Origin: Gracilimonas sp040904925
Lineage (GTDB): Bacteria; Bacteroidota; Rhodothermia; Balneolales; Balneolaceae
Assembly (NCBI GenBank): GCA_040904925.1
Contig: JBBDSP010000016.1
Coordinates: 47,460-111,459, forward strand
Direction: 5' to 3'
Length of the DNA: 64,000 nucleotides
In this document: one piece after another, positions 32,272 through 41,758 of the stretch
Numbering within the stretch: the first letter of the stretch is position 1
Layout of the letters: the number at the start of each line of letters is the position of its first letter
The notes under the pieces: model-generated
Told to the model about the DNA's origin: nothing
What the model saw: only the letters and a program-made list of their open reading frames with translations
Database searches by the model: none
Made by a program: the position numbers and the translations under genes

Positions 32272-34515
32272 CTACTTCAGATCAAAACGATCCAGGTTCA
32301 TCACTTTATTCCAGGCTTTCACGAAGTCGGTGATGAACTTCTCTTCGGCATCTTCGCTGCCGTAAACTTCTGCCAGCGCACGAAGCTCGGAGTTGGAACC
32401 GCAGATAAGATCTGCTCTTGAGCCGCTCCACTTGATGTCTCCGGTTTTGCGATCACTGCCTGCAAATACATTTTGATCATCAGTAGTTGCTTGCCAGGTC
32501 GTATTCAGGTCTAACAGATTTTTGAAGTAATCGTTGGTCAATGTTCCGGGCTTATCAGTGAATACACCCTTCTTGGAACCATCATAGTTGGTATCCAGAA
32601 CGCGCATTCCGCCAAGCAATACCGTCATTTCGGGTGGAGTTAATGTGAGCAGTTGAGCTTTATCAACCAGCATTTCTTCCTGCGAGGTATTGTGCTTTGG
32701 ATTGTAGTAATTACGGAAAGCATCGGCTGGTGGCTCTAACCATGCAAAAGAATCAACATCAGTTTGCTCTTGGGTGGCATCTGCACGACCCGGAGTGAAT
32801 GGAACATCTACATCATGGCCGGCATCTTTAGCTGCTTTTTCAATGGCAGCAACTCCGCCCAATACGATCAGGTCAGCCATAGAAACTTCTTTGCTGAAAT
32901 TTTCTCGGATGCCTTCAAGTGTTCCCAGCACTTTGGCCAGCTGCTCAGGATTATTCACTTCCCAGTCTTTTTGGGGAGCCAATCTTACTCGAGCGCCGTT
33001 TGCGCCGCCGCGTTTATCAGAACCGCGATAGGTTGAAGCAGATGCCCAGGCAGTAGAAACCAGTTCAGAAACAGAAAGTCCTGAATTAAGGATCGTGCCT
33101 TTAAGTTCTTCGATATCTTTTTCGTTGATCAGTTCGTGATCCACTTCAGGGATCGGATCTTGCCAAAGTAATTCTTCTTTAGGAACTTCAGGCCCCAGTA
33201 ACAGAGATTTTGGCCCCATATCACGGTGTGTAAGCTTGTACCATGCACGGGCGAAGGCGTCTGCAAATTCATCGGGATTTTCATAGAAACGCCTTGCAAT
33301 TTTTTCATATGCTGGATCTTCCTTCAGAGAAAGATCGGTTGTAAGCATAAATGGCTGATGCTTTTTATCAGGATTGTGTGCATCAGGAACCGTTCCTTTC
33401 ATGGCGCCATCTTTAGGTTTCCACTGCCATGCACCGGCAGGACTTTTAGTCAATTCCCACTCATTTTCGAACAGATTTTCTAAAAACCGGTTGCTCCATT
33501 GGGTTGGGGTTTGCGTCCATGTTCCTTCCAAGCCGCTACTTACCGTGTCAGCTCCTTTTCCAGATCCATAGCTGCTTTTCCAACCAAGTCCTTGTTGTTC
33601 AATGGGAGCTGCTTCAGGTTCTGGTCCTTTATGAGATTCCGGTGCAGCACCATGTACCTTTCCAAATGTATGTCCACCGGCTATAAGAGCCACAGTTTCC
33701 TCATCATTCATCGCCATTCGGGCAAAAGTCTGACGGATAAATTTCGCTGCTTTTTTGGGATCGGGTTCGCCGTTTGGTCCTTCAGGATTTACGTAAATCA
33801 ATCCCATGTGGTCGGCACCTAAAGGCTCTTCCAATTCACCATCATCAGTGTGGCGTTGATCGTCCAGCCATTCGCCTTCAGATCCCCAATAAATATCATC
33901 TTCCGGCTCCCAGACATCTACACGTCCGCCGCCGAAACCAAAAGTCTTGAATCCCATAGATTCTAAAGCCACGTTTCCTGCGAGGATCATTAAATCGGCC
34001 CAGGAAAGTTTGTTACCATATTTTTGCTTGATTGGCCAAAGTAATAAACGAGCCTTGTCCAGATTTACGTTATCAGGCCAGCTGTTAAGTGGGGCAAAAC
34101 GCTGATTTCCGGTAGCTCCACCGCCCCGGCCATCAACCACACGATAGGTGCCGGCACTATGCCAGGCCATACGGATCATAAGCGGACCATAGTGACCAAA
34201 ATCTGCCGGCCACCAATCTTGTGAATCGGTCATCAATTCTTCAAGATCTTTTTTAACAGCTTTCAGATCCAGTTTTTTGAATTCTTCAGCGTAGTCAAAA
34301 TCTTCACCCATAGGGTTGGATTTTGTTGAATGCTGCCGCAAAATATCGAGGTTAAGTTGATTCGGCCACCATTCACGGTTTCCGGTCCCTCCGCCAGCAG
34401 CTTCTCTCATAGAGCCGTTATGAAATGGACATTTACTAATGTCTCCGGATGCTTGTGATTGATTTGTCTTATAGGTGTTTGCTTTGTTTTCTGAACTTTC
34501 TTTTTTATCAGCCAT
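32272..34515 (-). CDS. katG: Catalase-peroxidase
   Basis: A bifunctional haem enzyme of 747 residues. The ATG at 34515 (MADKKESS) is chosen over one 21 codons upstream because AAAGGAAA sits just before it and the extra sequence looks like leader. The distal site RMAWHSAGTYR gives the catalytic Arg, Trp and His; GLIYVNPEGP carries the Tyr and FARMAMND the Met of the Met-Tyr-Trp adduct; GGHTFGKVHGA holds the proximal His. The C-terminal half is the usual degenerate duplicate domain. It removes H2O2. No OxyR or PerR gene is adjacent. Divergence from pnt genes is absent: both are on the reverse strand. Confidence 0.97.
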   Translation of the reverse strand: MADKKESSENKANTYKTNQSQASGDISKCPFHNGSMREAAGGGTGNREWWPNQLNLDILRQHSTKSNPMGEDFDYAEEFKKLDLKAVKKDLEELMTDSQDWWPADFGHYGPLMIRMAWHSAGTYRVVDGRGGGATGNQRFAPLNSWPDNVNLDKARLLLWPIKQKYGNKLSWADLMILAGNVALESMGFKTFGFGGGRVDVWEPEDDIYWGSEGEWLDDQRHTDDGELEEPLGADHMGLIYVNPEGPNGEPDPKKAAKFIRQTFARMAMNDEETVALIAGGHTFGKVHGAAPESHKGPEPEAAPIEQQGLGWKSSYGSGKGADTVSSGLEGTWTQTPTQWSNRFLENLFENEWELTKSPAGAWQWKPKDGAMKGTVPDAHNPDKKHQPFMLTTDLSLKEDPAYEKIARRFYENPDEFADAFARAWYKLTHRDMGPKSLLLGPEVPKEELLWQDPIPEVDHELINEKDIEELKGTILNSGLSVSELVSTAWASASTYRGSDKRGGANGARVRLAPQKDWEVNNPEQLAKVLGTLEGIRENFSKEVSMADLIVLGGVAAIEKAAKDAGHDVDVPFTPGRADATQEQTDVDSFAWLEPPADAFRNYYNPKHNTSQEEMLVDKAQLLTLTPPEMTVLLGGMRVLDTNYDGSKKGVFTDKPGTLTNDYFKNLLDLNTTWQATTDDQNVFAGSDRKTGDIKWSGSRADLICGSNSELRALAEVYGSEDAEEKFITDFVKAWNKVMNLDRFDLK

Positions 34516-34626
34516 AGTATTTCCTTTAAATTCTTTTCGGTAGGCTAATAAGAAAGCGATTCCCCGCTCCCGAACCAAATCAATAAAGGTTTAAGGCGTG
34601 ATAGGTTTTTTTTATCAGGATAGGCT

Positions 34627-34654
34627 CAAGGTGCTAGGTACAAGACGCAAGAGG
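34627..34654. repeat. Heptad-word array
   Basis: CAAGGTG, CTAGGTA, CAAGACG and CAAGAGG follow in 7-nt phase. No clear opposite arm is present. It lies in the 280-base spacer between katG and pntB, which holds no gene. A weaker 8-nt pattern (GAAGCTCC, GAAGGCTC) follows at about 34699. Confidence 0.5.
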
Positions 34655-34795
34655 GTAATTTCCATTACTATTTATGAGCTACGGATGAAAATATTCACTT
34701 GAAGCTCCGAAGGCTCGAAGGATTTTTAACTAAATTTTTAGAATCGTATTCAGGTTATCAGGTGAAGGGAAGATCAGATATACTAATCTAAAATC

Positions 34796-36214
34796 CTACA
34801 CGTCATTCAACGCTTCATTCAAAGCCTGCAAGCTCTTTTTGGCATCGCCGAAGAACATCTGGTTGTTTTCATCATAGAACAGTGGGTTGTCGATGCCGGC
34901 ATAACCGGGGCTTAGACTTCGCTTGAAAACAATGGTTCGTTTCGCTTCATCTACATTCAGGATAGGCATTCCGTAAATGGGACTTCCGGGCTCAGTTTTT
35001 GCAACAGGATTTACAACGTCATTGGCCCCGATGATGAGGACCACATCCGTGGTTTTGAATTCCTGGTTGATCTGATCCATATCGAGGAGTTGGTCGTATG
35101 GAACATCGGCTTCCGCCAATAAAACATTCATGTGACCGGGCATTCTTCCGGCTACAGGATGGATCCCGTACTTCACTTGGACACCACGTTCTTCTAATTT
35201 GGCAGCCACTTCTTTAAGTACATGCTGAGCCTGGGCAACGGCAAGTCCGTATCCCGGAGCAATAACCACTTTGGATGCGTAAGCAACCTGAATGGCAAGG
35301 TCTTCAGGGGAAGTTTCACGAACGGTTTTGTCGCCGGCTTCGCCATTTCCTGATGCTCCTGAATCTCCGCCAAATGACCCGAATATCACGTTGGCTAGCG
35401 AGCGGTTCATGGCTTTGCACATAATTTGGGTAAGGATGAGTCCTGCAGCACCAACAAGCGCACCTGCAATGATCAGCAGATTATTGCCAATTACAAACCC
35501 GGCCATAGAAGCGGCGATACCTGAATAGGAGTTCAGCAAAGAAATAACTACCGGCATATCGGCACCACCTATTGGGATTACCGAAGTGATTCCGATCAAA
35601 AGAGATAATCCAAGTATGATCCAAAAAATGGTTTGGTTTGTAGGATCGAAGGTGAAAAAGCCGATGAGTACTAATACTGCGATCATAGAGCCGATATTGA
35701 TCACATTAAGTCCCGGGAAGGTGATGGCGTGGCCTGATATAAACCCTTTTAGTTTTCCGAAGGCTACAAAACTACCCGTGAATGTGAGTGCCCCGATAAA
35801 GATACCGAGTCCGGTAGTTACTAAACTGTCCGGGCTCATAGCAGTTGGATCAACGAGTCGGGAGAATTCTCCCCAGGCAACCAGCGCTGAGGCGCCACCG
35901 CCAAATCCATTGAATACGGCAACGAGTTCCGGCATAGCAGTCATAGCTACTTTTTTGGCAAGGACTGCACCGATCAATCCACCAAGGAGAACTCCGGCAA
36001 TGATCCATTCAAAAGAAATGATCTGCTGATCAAACAGGGTGACTATAATTCCAATTAACATTCCCGTTGCGGCAAGTTGATTTCCTTTACGCGCCGTAGC
36101 CGGGGAGTTCAATAATTTCAACCCGCGAATAAAAAAGAAGGTCGCGATCAGATAAATGATCTGAATAGTGTCGGGCAAATAAGGGAGGATGGCTTCCGGT
36201 AAAAACTGACTCAT
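34796..36214 (-). CDS. pntB: NAD(P) transhydrogenase, beta subunit
   Basis: A 472-residue subunit: about nine membrane helices (1-270) forming the proton path and a C-terminal NADP(H)-binding domain (about 290-472). The latter has VIAPGYGLAVAQAQH, GIHPVAGRMPGHMNVLLAEADVPYD and VVLIIGANDVVNPVA...SPIYGMPILNVDEAKR. All are typical. The enzyme couples the proton gradient to NADPH formation. Its ATG overlaps the stop codon of the preceding subunit by four bases, so they are translationally coupled. Confidence 0.96.
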   Translation of the reverse strand: MSQFLPEAILPYLPDTIQIIYLIATFFFIRGLKLLNSPATARKGNQLAATGMLIGIIVTLFDQQIISFEWIIAGVLLGGLIGAVLAKKVAMTAMPELVAVFNGFGGGASALVAWGEFSRLVDPTAMSPDSLVTTGLGIFIGALTFTGSFVAFGKLKGFISGHAITFPGLNVINIGSMIAVLVLIGFFTFDPTNQTIFWIILGLSLLIGITSVIPIGGADMPVVISLLNSYSGIAASMAGFVIGNNLLIIAGALVGAAGLILTQIMCKAMNRSLANVIFGSFGGDSGASGNGEAGDKTVRETSPEDLAIQVAYASKVVIAPGYGLAVAQAQHVLKEVAAKLEERGVQVKYGIHPVAGRMPGHMNVLLAEADVPYDQLLDMDQINQEFKTTDVVLIIGANDVVNPVAKTEPGSPIYGMPILNVDEAKRTIVFKRSLSPGYAGIDNPLFYDENNQMFFGDAKKSLQALNEALNDV

Positions 36215-36507
36215 TTCTCATCCTCCTTTTTCTTGAACATCTCCAGCATGCGGTCGGTCACCATAAATCCGCCTACTACGTTGATGGTGGCAAATACGAT
36301 GGCCACAAAACCGATGATCTGACTCATCTGAGAATCGACTCCCGAATGCCCGGCTACAATAAGTGCACCCACAATAGTGATTCCTGAGATGGCATTGGCT
36401 CCACTCATCAGCGGTGTATGCAGCGTGGGCGGTACTTTTGAGATCAGTTCAAAACCAATAAAACAGGCCAGAACAAAGATGAATAAGGAAAATATTAAGG
36501 CTGACAT
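36211..36507 (-). CDS. pntAB: NAD(P) transhydrogenase, alpha-2 membrane subunit
   Basis: A 98-residue membrane protein equal to the membrane part of PntA, as a separate chain. It has three helices; IGFELISKVPPTLHTPLMSGANAISGITIVGAL includes the conserved PPxLHTPLMSGANAISG motif. This three-subunit layout (alpha-1, alpha-2, beta) is found in many bacteria. It overlaps pntB by four bases. It is separated from pntAA by 103 bases holding a palindrome. Confidence 0.94.
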   Translation of the reverse strand: MSALIFSLFIFVLACFIGFELISKVPPTLHTPLMSGANAISGITIVGALIVAGHSGVDSQMSQIIGFVAIVFATINVVGGFMVTDRMLEMFKKKEDEK

Positions 36508-36534
36508 AGTACTTGAATATTGAGTCCATGTTAT

Positions 36535-36606
36535 TGGTTAATCGCTATTCGTACAATCGGAAATTAGAATCCATTCAATAAAATCCCGATTAACGAATAA
36601 CTATTT
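36535..36606. repeat. Heptad-word palindrome inside the transhydrogenase operon
   Basis: The right half reads CGATTAA, CGAATAA, CTATTTC, CTATTAA in 7-nt phase (about 36587-36614). The left half has complementary words (TTAATCG, CTATTCG) from about 36537. Pairing of about 36544-36560 with 36585-36601 is imperfect. It lies between two genes of one operon. Confidence 0.65.
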
Positions 36607-36610
36607 CCTA

Positions 36611-37747
36611 TTAACCATCTTTAAGCATCGGACTAATGATCTCGCCCTGATGCGTGATGGTGGTTTTTAGTAAAATTTCGTCTTCAAAATTGAAATGGGG
36701 TTTGCCATCTTCAAGCAACAAGTTTAACAACGCGAACATATTCTTTGAATACAACTTGCTGGCGTGCAGGGAAAGCTGACTTGGCAGATTGTTTGGCCCC
36801 ACGATCTTCACCCCGTACTTTTCAACGATTTTGCCATGCTTCGTCAACTCACAGTTTCCACCGTTTTCTGATGCAATATCCACGATCACAGAGCCGGGCG
36901 ACATGTCCTTTACCATTTGTTCGGTGATCAAAACCGGAGCAGGACGGCCGGGAATTAGAGCTGTAGTGATCACGATATCCGATTTCTTGCAGTGTTTGTG
37001 AATGGCTTGTCTTTGTAGATTTTGCTTTTTTTCATCCAGTTCTTTAGCATATCCGCCTTCGGTTTGAGTCTCCTCATCGCCCAGCTCCACTTCCACAAAT
37101 TTAGCTCCAAGACTTTCAACCTGTTCTTTTACTTCCGGGCGAATATCAAAAGCTTCTACGACTGCACCCAATCTTCGTAAAGTGGCGATGGCTTGCAATC
37201 CTGCAACACCGGCGCCCAGAACCAGCGATTTCGCAGGAGGAATGGTTCCGGCTGCGGTCATCATCATCGGGAGATATTTATCAAGTGTGTTAGCTGCGAT
37301 CAAAGCTGATTTATATCCTGCAATAGAGCTCATGGAGGAGAGCGCATCCATGTTTTGGGCGCGGGAAATTCGGGGAATAAAGTCCATACCCAATACGGAT
37401 ATTTCAGCTTTTTTAAATAATTCTACCAATTCCGGGTGCTGAAGTGCCCAAGGCATGCAGACGAGCACGGCACCTTTTTTTAATTTCTTGATCTCATATT
37501 CAGCGGGAGGGTGTATAGAGAGAAGAATATCGGAAGCAGTTAGAATTTCATCTCTGCTTGCGGCGATCTTTGCATTGGATTCTTTATAGAGCGTATCAGG
37601 AAAATTGGAGGCGACACCGGCTTCTTTTTCAACCCAAACCTCTAGGTCTTTTTTAATCAACTCCGTGGAGATTTCGGGCGTCAACGCTACCCGACGTTCA
37701 TGCTCTGCAGTTTCTTTTAAAACACTTACAATCACCATTTTCTCCAT
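36611..37747 (-). CDS. pntAA: NAD(P) transhydrogenase, alpha-1 NAD-binding subunit
   Basis: A 378-residue soluble NAD(H)-binding subunit, homologous to alanine dehydrogenase. MVIVSVLKETAEHERRVALTPE at the start, ALSSMSSIAGYKSALIAANTL (about 135-155), the Rossmann motif KSLVLGAGVAGLQAIATLRRLGAVVEAFDIRPEVKEQVESLG (about 172-213) and DIVITTALIPGRPAPVLIT are standard. Either the ATG at 37747 or the one three codons later could be used. It is the first gene of the pntAA-pntAB-pntB operon; its last codons touch the palindrome at 36535-36614. Confidence 0.95.
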   Translation of the reverse strand: MEKMVIVSVLKETAEHERRVALTPEISTELIKKDLEVWVEKEAGVASNFPDTLYKESNAKIAASRDEILTASDILLSIHPPAEYEIKKLKKGAVLVCMPWALQHPELVELFKKAEISVLGMDFIPRISRAQNMDALSSMSSIAGYKSALIAANTLDKYLPMMMTAAGTIPPAKSLVLGAGVAGLQAIATLRRLGAVVEAFDIRPEVKEQVESLGAKFVEVELGDEETQTEGGYAKELDEKKQNLQRQAIHKHCKKSDIVITTALIPGRPAPVLITEQMVKDMSPGSVIVDIASENGGNCELTKHGKIVEKYGVKIVGPNNLPSQLSLHASKLYSKNMFALLNLLLEDGKPHFNFEDEILLKTTITHQGEIISPMLKDG

Positions 37748-37968
37748 TAAAAAAAGTTAGAATCAACATAATGAAATCAAACAACATCACAAATTGCGTT
37801 CTGTTGTTGAGAAAAAATTTAATTGTTTTTTAAAGGAAAGTAAGTTTAATTCGAAAAGTTATAGAAACTCTATAAGATAAAATTCCTCACTTGAAGTATG
37901 GGGTGAAGAGAGACAGAAGCACATCACAATAAGTAAGGGTTTTATAATTATAAATAAAATCAAGAATT

Positions 37969-38478
37969 ATGAACACTCGGAGTACATTAATAGCGATAAC
38001 TATACTCCCATTAATTTTTCTTATTTCCTGTAAGAAAGATTCGAAAAGTGATACAGGGGATGAATTTCCTCAGGAAATGCGTGCTGTCTGGCAGGAAGAG
38101 GGGTGGGATGATGGAGATGAAATAGGTCTGTATTTCAATACTAAAACGATGGGAGCCTGGGATTATGCCGGAGATGAATATGATCAGGGTGAAAACTGTT
38201 ACTATAACTGGGAAGCTGGAGAACTTATTTCCTATGAAGGAAATAATTATCGAATCAGATTAGTAGATTTTTTCTCCGATGATATTGAGGAATTGACAGT
38301 CAACATTCGGGTTGATGGTAATATGATGACAATTATTGATCCTGAAGGTGAAGACAGTGAGCAAGAATATTCCAGAGATAGCCGGTCAATAGACGATCTG
38401 ACTCCGGAATGCAGTGATCAGTTTAAGATCAGTACTGATGAGTTGAAAAGAAAATTTCAAACACTATTTTCGAACTAA
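37969..38478 (+). CDS. Small lipoprotein, unknown
   Basis: A 169-residue protein with a lipoprotein signal (lipobox LISC, lipidated Cys21). The mature protein is very acidic (many Asp and Glu in GDEFPQ, EEGWDDGDEIGLYF, EYDQGENCYYNW) and beta-rich, without a recognised family. The pattern of two cysteines (ENCYYNW and PECSDQ) could form a disulfide in the periplasm. Similar short acidic lipoproteins are frequent in Bacteroidota. It is monocistronic: a strong terminator follows and a 221-base spacer without other genes precedes. Confidence 0.6.
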   Translation: MNTRSTLIAITILPLIFLISCKKDSKSDTGDEFPQEMRAVWQEEGWDDGDEIGLYFNTKTMGAWDYAGDEYDQGENCYYNWEAGELISYEGNNYRIRLVDFFSDDIEELTVNIRVDGNMMTIIDPEGEDSEQEYSRDSRSIDDLTPECSDQFKISTDELKRKFQTLFSN

Positions 38479-38500
38479 TCTTAATTCATAAACAGTATAC

Positions 38501-38528
38501 AAAGGCCCGATTCTTCGGGCCTTTTTTT
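38501..38528 (+). terminator. Intrinsic terminator after the lipoprotein gene
   Basis: Perfect 10-bp stem AAAGGCCCGA (38501-38510) with TCGGGCCTTT (38515-38524), four-base loop TTCT, and a T run to 38528. Confidence 0.93.
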
Positions 38529-38588
38529 CTTAGAGGTAAAATTTTAATCATAAACCTGCTCTATCAAATTCATAGAAAATAAGAGGGA

Positions 38589-38596
38589 TAAATTTG
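38589..38596 (+). promoter_or_regulatory. TAnnTTTG promoter element upstream of trxB
   Basis: TAAATTTG at 38589-38596 fits the Bacteroidota -7 consensus and is 45 bases before the trxB start. The -33 element is not clear. Confidence 0.35.
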
Positions 38597-38641
38597 TTAC
38601 AGAAAGCCTTATAATAAATTCGAATTTAAAAAAAGAATTTT

Positions 38642-39619
38642 ATGGAAGACATTGCAGGAAAAACATTTGAAGTTGTAATTGTAGGAAGCGGTCCGGCCGG
38701 ATTAACTGCCGCATTATATGCAGCAAGAGCCGATCTCAAACCATTGGTATTTGAAGGCCCGGAACCGGGTGGCCAATTGATGACGACCACCGACGTGGAA
38801 AATTTCCCCGGCTATCCTGATGGAGTGATGGGTCCAAAAATGATGCAGGACTTCCGCGAGCAAGCCACGCGTTTTGGTGCAGATTGCCGCTATGGATATG
38901 TAACGGATATTGATTTCAGTGAACGTCCATATAAAATAACCGTAGATGAAAAAACCGAGCTTTATGCGCATGCAATTATTGCTTCCACCGGTGCTTCAGC
39001 AAAATGGCTGCACTTGGAAAGCGAGCAAAAGTTACGCGGAAAAGGTGTTTCAGCCTGCGCAACCTGTGATGGTGCATTTTTTAGAAATCAACATGTGGTG
39101 GTTGTGGGTGGTGGAGATACCGCCATGGAAGAAGCGACTTTCCTTACCAAGTTTGCCAGCAAAGTAACGGTGATTCATCGTCGTGATGAGCTTCGTGCAT
39201 CCAAAGCCATGCAAACCCGTGCATTCAACAACGAGAAAATTGAATTCATGTGGGACAGTGAGTTAGTTGAAGTATTGGGAGATAAAGTAGTGGAAGGGGT
39301 TAAGGTCAAGAATAGAAATAATGGCGACGTCACTACTTTAGATGATGTTACGGGAGTTTTTGTAGCCATCGGTCATAAACCGAATACAGATCTGTTCAAA
39401 GGAGTAGTTGAAATGGATGATGTGGGTTACATACAAACCAAGGGTCAATCAACTGAAACTGATCTGCCCGGTTTATTTGCCTGCGGAGATGCCATGGATG
39501 CCGTATATCGACAGGCAGTGACTGCAGCAGGAACCGGATGTAAAGCTGCTCTAGATGCTGAACGTTACCTGGGTGATCTGGAAAGTGAAAAAGCCATCGC
39601 CGAATCTCATTGGAAGTAA
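38642..39619 (+). CDS. trxB: Thioredoxin-disulfide reductase
   Basis: A 325-residue FAD enzyme that passes electrons from NADPH to thioredoxin. FAD motif VVIVGSGPAGLTAALYAARA (11-30), active-site ACATCDG with Cys139 and Cys142, NADPH motif VVVVGGGDTAMEEA (about 150-163) and the FAD-contacting LFACGDAMDAVYRQAVTAAGTG near 280-300 are all present. Length is normal. NADPH supply by the neighbouring transhydrogenase would be a sensible partner, though the genes are separate units. Confidence 0.96.
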   Translation: MEDIAGKTFEVVIVGSGPAGLTAALYAARADLKPLVFEGPEPGGQLMTTTDVENFPGYPDGVMGPKMMQDFREQATRFGADCRYGYVTDIDFSERPYKITVDEKTELYAHAIIASTGASAKWLHLESEQKLRGKGVSACATCDGAFFRNQHVVVVGGGDTAMEEATFLTKFASKVTVIHRRDELRASKAMQTRAFNNEKIEFMWDSELVEVLGDKVVEGVKVKNRNNGDVTTLDDVTGVFVAIGHKPNTDLFKGVVEMDDVGYIQTKGQSTETDLPGLFACGDAMDAVYRQAVTAAGTGCKAALDAERYLGDLESEKAIAESHWK

Positions 39620-39626
39620 GTTATTA

Positions 39627-39680
39627 GGAGATTGAGAGATTAAGTATTTGGATACTTAATCTCTCAATAACTCAATCTCC
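39627..39680. repeat. Octad-word palindrome (16-bp perfect core)
   Basis: 39632-39647 and 39652-39667 are perfectly complementary around TTGG. Beyond the core the right side has one extra eight-base word before the outer ends GGAGA/TCTCC pair. Words such as CTTAATCT, CTCAATAA and CTCAATCT give an 8-nt period. It sits between the convergent trxB and DUF4342 genes. Confidence 0.75.
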
Positions 39681-39683
39681 AAA

Positions 39684-40124
39684 TCACTTCTTTTTCTTGC
39701 CAACCGTTTTCTCTTCCTTCTCCTCTTCTTTAGAAGCTGAATCATCTTTTTTGGATTTTGACTTGGCTTTGGGCTCTTCTTCCTGCTCGTCCTCATCCTT
39801 GATATCAATAAATTCAGCATCGACAGAATACTCATCATCGTCTGTAACTTCGCGCTCTACGATGATCTGGTAATCGTTGATAAACATGGCAAACATTCCA
39901 ATGGCCGATATTACCGGTGCCATAGCTCCTACTAAAGCTGCCCCAGTCACACCAAATGCGAGCTGTGTCTGGAATTTAACCTCACCTTCTTTGTTCTTTA
40001 TGATCAGTCTACGGGCACTTCCTTCTTTGATCAAATTTCGGATCTGTTTGATCACTTCATTAACACCACCCTGGATCTCTTGATAGATGGTTTTTGCTTT
40101 GTCTTTAGCTTCTTCTTTTTTCAT
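39684..40124 (-). CDS. DUF4342 domain-containing protein
   Basis: A 146-residue protein. Residues about 8-105 fit DUF4342: an amphipathic helix (VNEVIKQIRNLIKEGSARRLIIKN), the short strand GEVKFQTQLAFGVTGAALVGAMAPVISAIGMFAMFI with a hydrophobic hairpin (about 55-85), and DYQIIVERE. The C-terminal 45 residues are low-complexity Lys/Glu/Ser. In other proteins DUF4342 often accompanies UBA-like domains; function is unknown, with membrane association likely from the hydrophobic hairpin. Convergent with trxB. Confidence 0.75.
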   Translation of the reverse strand: MKKEEAKDKAKTIYQEIQGGVNEVIKQIRNLIKEGSARRLIIKNKEGEVKFQTQLAFGVTGAALVGAMAPVISAIGMFAMFINDYQIIVEREVTDDDEYSVDAEFIDIKDEDEQEEEPKAKSKSKKDDSASKEEEKEEKTVGKKKK

Positions 40125-40216
40125 GACATGTAAGATTTATGAACTTTTTTTGTAAGGAATTGCTTTCCCACCGCTCTAACTACGTAAAGATAACATAAAA
40201 GATTCAGGTACAAATT

Positions 40217-41758
40217 ATGCTTTCAAGAGTTTATTGTGCATCCACCGTTGGGGTAGATGCAAAAATTATCGATGTAGAAACCCATCATACCAATGGACTG
40301 CCAAAGTTTTTTTTGGTGGGATTACCGGATCGGGCAATTAAAGAATCCCGTGACCGGGTAGAAGCAGCCATTCGGAATACAGGCTCATTTTATCCATTGG
40401 GAAGAATCACCGCAAATCTGGCTCCGGCCGATCTGCCCAAAGAGGGCAATGGATTCGATCTTCCCATTGCCATTGGAATTTTGAATATGTCCGGACAACT
40501 TCATACTGATAAACTCGAAGATACAGTGATGCTGGGAGAATTAGCTTTGGACGGAAAGATAAGACCGGTAAAAGGTGTGCTGCCGGTAGCCGTAGAAGCT
40601 AAGCGAAAAGGCTTTAAATATTTGGTGGTTCCTAAAGAAAACGGAGGTGAAGCCGCAGTAGTGGAAGACCTGGAGATATTTCCATTTGAGCATCTGAACC
40701 AGGTCAAGGATTGGTTGGAAAATCGTGGAAGTATGGAGCCATTGCGAAGTGATGTCCAGCAATATTTCCATCAAAACGGAAAACATAATCCACTGGATTT
40801 TAGTGATGTAAGGGGGCAGGAAAATGTGAAACGTGCCCTTGAGATCGCTGCTTCTGGGGGACATAATGTAATTATGGTGGGTCCGCCAGGTTCAGGTAAA
40901 ACGATGATGGCACGTCGAATTCCAACTATTCTTCCGCCGCTTACTTTAGACGAAGCCCTGGAAACGACCAAGATCCATTCAGTTTCCGGAATTCTTGAAT
41001 CGAATAAGGCGCTTATCACAAAACGTCAGTTTCGATCACCTCATCACACGGTTTCTGATGTAGCTTTGGTTGGTGGAGGGAGCATACCAATGCCGGGGGA
41101 GATCTCGATGGCACACAATGGCGTTTTGTTCTTGGATGAATTGCCGGAATTCAAGCGAAGTGCGCTGGAAGTGATGCGTCAGCCTCTGGAAGATGGATTT
41201 GTTTCCATTTCAAGGGCACGAATGAGTGTGACCTATCCAAGCCGTGTAATGCTGGTAGCTTCGATGAATCCCTCACCATCAGGGGATTGGTATGATCCTC
41301 ACGAAATGAATGGGACGTCTTCATTACAGATGCAGCGCTATTTGAGCAAGATCAGCGGTCCGTTGTTAGATCGGATAGATCTTCATATTGAAGTCCACAA
41401 AGTTAGTTATGAAGAACTTTCAGGAAAGGCTAAAGGAGAATCATCTGAGGAGATCCGACAACGAGTCATAAAAGCAAGAGAAGTTCAATCTCAACGATTT
41501 ATGGGGATGAAAGGAGTCTACAGCAATGCACAAATGAGTACCCGAATGGTTCGGAAAGTATGTCAGCTGGATGAAGCCGGCTCCGAAATTCTCAAAAAAG
41601 CCATTACCTCACTGGGGCTTTCAGCTCGCGCCTATGATCGAATACTAAAAGTATCTCGTACCGTAGCTGATCTTGATTACTCTGAAAATATCAAATCGAA
41701 CCATGTTGCAGAAGCGATTCAGTATCGGAGTTTGGATAGAGAAGGGTGGCTTGGTTAG
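40217..41758 (+). CDS. comM: YifB/ComM-type Mg-chelatase-like AAA+ ATPase
   Basis: A 513-residue AAA+ protein. The N-terminal Lon-like fold (about 1-175; GLPKFFLVGLPDRAIKESRDRVEAAI) precedes the chelatase-like ATPase with Walker A VGPPGSGKTMMARR (about 220-233) and Walker B GVLFLDELPEF; the arginine-finger region LLDRIDLHIEV is near 388. ComM is a hexameric branch-migration helicase in natural transformation in other bacteria. That role is inferred. Its stop codon (41756-41758) overlaps the left arm of the second S23 element. Confidence 0.93.
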   Translation: MLSRVYCASTVGVDAKIIDVETHHTNGLPKFFLVGLPDRAIKESRDRVEAAIRNTGSFYPLGRITANLAPADLPKEGNGFDLPIAIGILNMSGQLHTDKLEDTVMLGELALDGKIRPVKGVLPVAVEAKRKGFKYLVVPKENGGEAAVVEDLEIFPFEHLNQVKDWLENRGSMEPLRSDVQQYFHQNGKHNPLDFSDVRGQENVKRALEIAASGGHNVIMVGPPGSGKTMMARRIPTILPPLTLDEALETTKIHSVSGILESNKALITKRQFRSPHHTVSDVALVGGGSIPMPGEISMAHNGVLFLDELPEFKRSALEVMRQPLEDGFVSISRARMSVTYPSRVMLVASMNPSPSGDWYDPHEMNGTSSLQMQRYLSKISGPLLDRIDLHIEVHKVSYEELSGKAKGESSEEIRQRVIKAREVQSQRFMGMKGVYSNAQMSTRMVRKVCQLDEAGSEILKKAITSLGLSARAYDRILKVSRTVADLDYSENIKSNHVAEAIQYRSLDREGWLG

